A stretch of DNA of 64,000 nucleotides from Paenibacillus ottowii (GTDB lineage: Bacteria > Bacillota > Bacilli > Paenibacillales > Paenibacillaceae): NCBI RefSeq assembly GCF_006874425.1, contig NZ_VIJZ01000005.1:124001-188000 (forward strand). Direction: 5' to 3'. Shown in pieces: positions 62,001 to 64,000 of the stretch. Each line of letters begins with the position of its first letter. The first letter of the stretch is position 1. Both the position numbers and the translations under genes were made by a program. Under the pieces are notes generated by a model that had not been told where the DNA came from, made no database searches, and saw only the letters and a program-made list of their open reading frames with translations.

Positions 62001-64000
62001 GCTGCGAGCTTCTCCGAAGTGACGCTTTCCGCTTGTAGCGCATGACCAGATACACTATCCGGCGCCAAATGGCTTGCAAGTATCACCGAAGACTGCAAGT
62101 GTGCTGAGGTAACACTTTCCGGGGACAGATGGCTCGACTGAATGGCCTCTTCTGCCAAATGATGGGCTTGCACCGATTCATCTGCAATGTGCCACGGCTG
62201 TACCGAGTGCGCCGACAACTTGGCGGCAGTCACACCCTCATCCGCCAATTTATCAGACGTAACGGACGCATCCTGTAATGCATCAGTCGATATCGACTGG
62301 GATGCCAGATGCTCGCCCTGGATGACTCCAGTGAACAGATGGTGGGACTGGATCGATTCTGGAGCGATATGCACGGACTTCACTGCTCCCTCGGCTAGCG
62401 CCCTATCCTGTACCGCTCCGGCTACCAGATGCCGGCTGTGTACGGACTGAGCAGACAGATGTGACGGGCCGATGCTGCCTTCCGCCAGATTCGTCCCTTG
62501 TACTGAGCGGGCCGCCAGCTTTTCCGAGGTGACGCTTTCCGCTTGTAGCGCATGACCAGATACACTATCCGGCGCCAGATGGCTCGTAAGGACTGAGGAA
62601 GCCTGCAAATGGCGAGAGGTAACAGATTCCGAGGCCAGATGGCTTGACTGGATGGCTTCTGCTGCCAAATGATTGGCTTGCACCGCTTCATCTGTAATGT
62701 GCCATGGCTGTACCGAGTCGACTGACAGCTTGGCGGCAGTCACACTCTCATCCGCCAATTTATCAGGCGTAACGGACGCGTCCTGCAACGCATCAGTCGA
62801 TATGGCCTGAGATGCGATATGCTCGCCCTGAATGATTCCAGCGTGCAGATGATGCGGCTGGATCGACCCCGGGGAGATGTGTACCGACTTCACTGCACCC
62901 TTCGCCAGCGTTGTATCCTGTACTGCGCCAGTTGCCAAATGTCGGGCGTGTACGGACTGTGCAGACAAATGTGAGGGGCCAACGCTGTCTTCCGCCAGAT
63001 TCGTTCCCTGCACCGAGTGGGCTGCGAGCTTCTCAGAAGTGACGCTTTCTGCTTGTAGCGCACGACCAGACACACTATCTGGCGCCAGATGGTTCGTGAG
63101 CACTGACGCGGACTGCAAGTGGGCTGAGGTGACACTTTCCGGCGCCAGATGGTTTGACTGAATGGTCTCTTCTGCCAAATGATTTCCCCGCACCGCTTCG
63201 TCTGTAATGTGCCACGACTGTACCGAGTGGGCCGACAGCTTGGCGGCAGTCACACCCTCATCCGCCAGTTTGTCAGATGTCACAGACTCATCTTGTAAAG
63301 CATCGGTCGATATGGCCTGGGATGCAATATGCTCTCCCTGAATGGTTTCAGTTTGCAGATGGTGCGGCTGGATCGATTCGCGGGCAATGTGCACCGACTT
63401 CACCGCTCCTTCTGCCAGCACTCTATCCTGTACCGATCCAGCTGCCAAATGCCGCGTGTGTACAGACTGCACAGATAGATGTGAAGGGCCAATACTGCCT
63501 TCTGCAAGGTTCATTCCTTGTACCGAGCGGGCCGCCAGCTTTTCCGAGGTAACACTTTCCGCTTGTAGTGCACGACCAGACACACTATCCGGAGCCAAGT
63601 GTCTCGTAAGCACCGAGGAGGCCTGTAGGTGCACCGAGGTGACCGCTCCAGATGCCAGATGTGTCGAGTCTACAACCGCCACGGCCAAGTGATTGCTTTG
63701 TACAGCTTCGTCCATAATATGCTCGGACTGCACTGCATGGGCTGACAGCTTGGTGGAAGTCACACCCTCATCCGCCAATTTATCGGACGTAACAGACGCA
63801 TCCTGCAAAGCATCAGTTGATATGGCCTGCAATGCAATATGTTCTTCCTGAATGATCCCGCTTTGTAGGTGCTCTGATTGGACGGATTCTGCTGCAAGAT
63901 GCTCTGACTTCACAGCATTCTGGGCTAATATCGTCTCCTCTACTGCTCCTGCGGCCAAATGTCTGGTCTGTACGGCCTGTGAAGCCAGATGTCCAGGTCC
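59027..64000 (-). CDS. Giant decapeptide-repeat protein with WIAG-tail domain (N-terminus outside window)
   Basis: The frame runs from the right edge (codon starts at 64000) to a stop at 59027, over 1650 residues seen. Nearly all is 10-residue repeats of the form (V/I)-x-x-x-H-L-x-x-x-(S/A), e.g. VTSAHLQSSA. Seventeen decapeptides form a 170-residue super-repeat seen in at least eight near-identical copies plus one degenerate last copy. The last about 90 residues (from VRTCANQPALQQFG to SETAHNYGIVSWIAIG) are the WIAG-tail domain, known from Paenibacillus proteins of unknown function. The repeats resemble tail-fibre or beta-solenoid stalks; surface or spore filament function is inferred. The true start is not visible. 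Confidence 0.85.
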   Translation of the reverse strand, partial: GPGHLASQAVQTRHLAAGAVEETILAQNAVKSEHLAAESVQSEHLQSGIIQEEHIALQAISTDALQDASVTSDKLADEGVTSTKLSAHAVQSEHIMDEAVQSNHLAVAVVDSTHLASGAVTSVHLQASSVLTRHLAPDSVSGRALQAESVTSEKLAARSVQGMNLAEGSIGPSHLSVQSVHTRHLAAGSVQDRVLAEGAVKSVHIARESIQPHHLQTETIQGEHIASQAISTDALQDESVTSDKLADEGVTAAKLSAHSVQSWHITDEAVRGNHLAEETIQSNHLAPESVTSAHLQSASVLTNHLAPDSVSGRALQAESVTSEKLAAHSVQGTNLAEDSVGPSHLSAQSVHARHLATGAVQDTTLAKGAVKSVHISPGSIQPHHLHAGIIQGEHIASQAISTDALQDASVTPDKLADESVTAAKLSVDSVQPWHITDEAVQANHLAAEAIQSSHLASESVTSRHLQASSVLTSHLAPDSVSGHALQAESVTSEKLAARSVQGTNLAEGSIGPSHLSAQSVHSRHLVAGAVQDRALAEGAVKSVHIAPESIQSHHLFTGVIQGEHLASQSISTDALQDASVTSDKLADEGVTAAKLSAHSVQPWHIADESVQAHHLAEEAIQSSHLSPESVTSAHLQSSVILASHLAPDSVSGHALQAESVTSEKLAARSVQGTNLAEDSVGPSHLSAQSVHTQHLADGAVQDTALAEGAVKSVHIAPESIQSHHLHTGTIQDEHIAFQAISTDALQDASVTSDKLADEGVTAAKLSVHSVQPWHITDEAVQANHLAEGTIQSSHLSPESVTSAHLQSSAVLASHLAADSVSSRALQAESVTSEKLAAHSVQGANLAEGSVGPSHLSAQSVHTQHLANGAVQDTALAEGAVKSVHIAPESIQSHHLHTGTIQAEHIASQAISTDALQDASVTSDKLADEVVTAANLSPHSVQPWHITDEAVQAHHLAEEVVQSSHLSPESVTSAHLQSSAVLASHLAPDSVSSRALQAESVTSEKLAAHSVQGTNLAEGSVGPSHLSAQSVHTLHLAAGAVQDTALAEGAVKSVHIASESIQPHHLHAGTIQGGHIASRAISTDALQDASVTSDKLADEVVTAAKISPHSVQPWHITDEAVQANHLAEEVVQSSHLSPESVTSAHLQSSTILASHLAPDSVSSRALQAESVTSEKLAAHSVQGTNLAEGSVGPSHLSAQSVHAQHLAAGAVQDTALAEGAVKSAHIAPESIQPHHLQNGTIYGEHIASQAISTDTLQDASVTSDKLADEVVTAAKISPHSVQPWHITDEAVQAHHLAEETIQSSHLAPESVTSAHLQPSAVTTQHIAPGSVSVHALQAGSVNAEKLALRAVRASHLAEASVGSVHLTEHAVHSQHLFDGAVHESALAEGVVQSRHIAPDSVQSEHLQAGAIQSQHIGWQAVSEQTIQDGAVTSGKLATGTVESRHVAEAAIEGRHIAEEVIDSHHLKPGSVTLAQLSTDIHLSGLLPEEGVSGDRLQANSISRSHLQAQVVDSEVLSPEAVGPEHLQAAAVQSHHVAEQSIEGHHLVEGSVGSRELELNAVKPEHLSITPVRTCANQPALQQFGRAPFLLKGSEGETEVTIVFGEPFVNPDYTLVAMTNHPLFHATLKSQTTHGAVIVVTKWSETAHNYGIVSWIAIG
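59721..64000 (-). repeat. 510-bp tandem super-repeat
   Basis: The anchor TCCTGTAATG (or variants) ends at 59730, 60240, 60750, 61260, 61770, 62280, 62790, 63300 and 63810, exactly 510 bp apart and thus 17 decapeptides. Copies differ mainly by single-base changes, pointing to recent expansion and homogenisation. It continues past the window. Confidence 0.95.

Noticed and set aside
59344..63692. Many plus-strand ORFs of 60-116 codons inside the WIAG-tail region
   Set aside because: They recur every 510 bp as antisense shadows of the repeat; they have no ribosome sites and are Cys/Ala/Arg-rich by codon mirror.
59721..64000. CRISPR-like periodicity
   Set aside because: The period is 510 bp, within one open reading frame, with no short repeat/unique spacer layout and no cas genes.

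Overview
The window looks like chromosomal (partly accessory) DNA of a Paenibacillus of the P. polymyxa group. Coding density is low to moderate and Shine-Dalgarno sites are strong AGGAGG types. The gene set is typical of that group: a secreted GH5 endoglucanase, a PL1 pectate lyase, a YesM/YesN two-component system next to a sugar ABC transporter, collagen-like and DUF4183 surface proteins, copper-amine-oxidase-N 'stalk' proteins and a giant WIAG-tail repeat protein. Family names come from reading motifs; no database search was run. No tRNA, rRNA, insertion sequence or CRISPR array was found.

Region A (1-7100, all minus strand) is a plasmid- or phage-like block: a helicase-like P-loop NTPase cut by the window edge, a 56-residue ORF, an unknown 185-residue protein, a short ParB, and a 1132-residue protein carrying the signatures of two-barrel RNA polymerases (eukaryotic RdRp / SPbeta YonO type), including a DVDGD metal-binding motif. 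A near-identical 30-bp element occurs twice, a parS-like palindrome lies beside parB, and an AACGTTCTA motif recurs upstream of parB and the polymerase gene.

Region B (7385-13857) reads as a defence island. A beta-class DNA methyltransferase is divergent from a HerA translocase and NurA nuclease pair. These are followed by a KwaB-like (DUF4868) protein and a membrane protein resembling KwaA, i.e. a Kiwa-like pair in reversed order.

Region C (13858-34921) holds a secreted parallel beta-helix protein, decayed genes, and two near-identical VgrG-like spike proteins about 12 kb apart. These carry different C-terminal deaminase toxins, each followed by an immunity gene (YwqK-like and Imm3-like). 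Between them lie nfi, a DGC-domain gene with FNR/CRP-like palindromes, a PLP decarboxylase, two stalk-domain proteins, VOC and DJ-1 proteins and a WYL regulator. Both toxin genes, and a small membrane-protein gene at 45416, have the same sigma-D-like promoter.

Region D (35000-58900) is metabolic and regulatory. It contains a YesMN/ABC sugar operon, an SRPBCC-MarR pair, Cel5, an aldehyde dehydrogenase/TetR divergon, a flavodoxin-fold oxidoreductase/TetR pair, surface proteins, a cyclase-family hydrolase, pectate lyase, an orphan OppD/DppD ATPase, an OmpR-type two-component system and a basic Ala/Lys/His-rich secreted protein. Matches to the CcpA cre consensus lie before the ABC transporter, the YesM-like kinase, cel5 and pel, suggesting shared catabolite control of plant-polysaccharide use. 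Gene remnants (SDR, ABC-F, others) are scattered through it.

Region E (59027-64000, running off the right edge) is one giant gene built of decapeptides organised in an exact 510-bp (17 x 10 residue) higher-order repeat.
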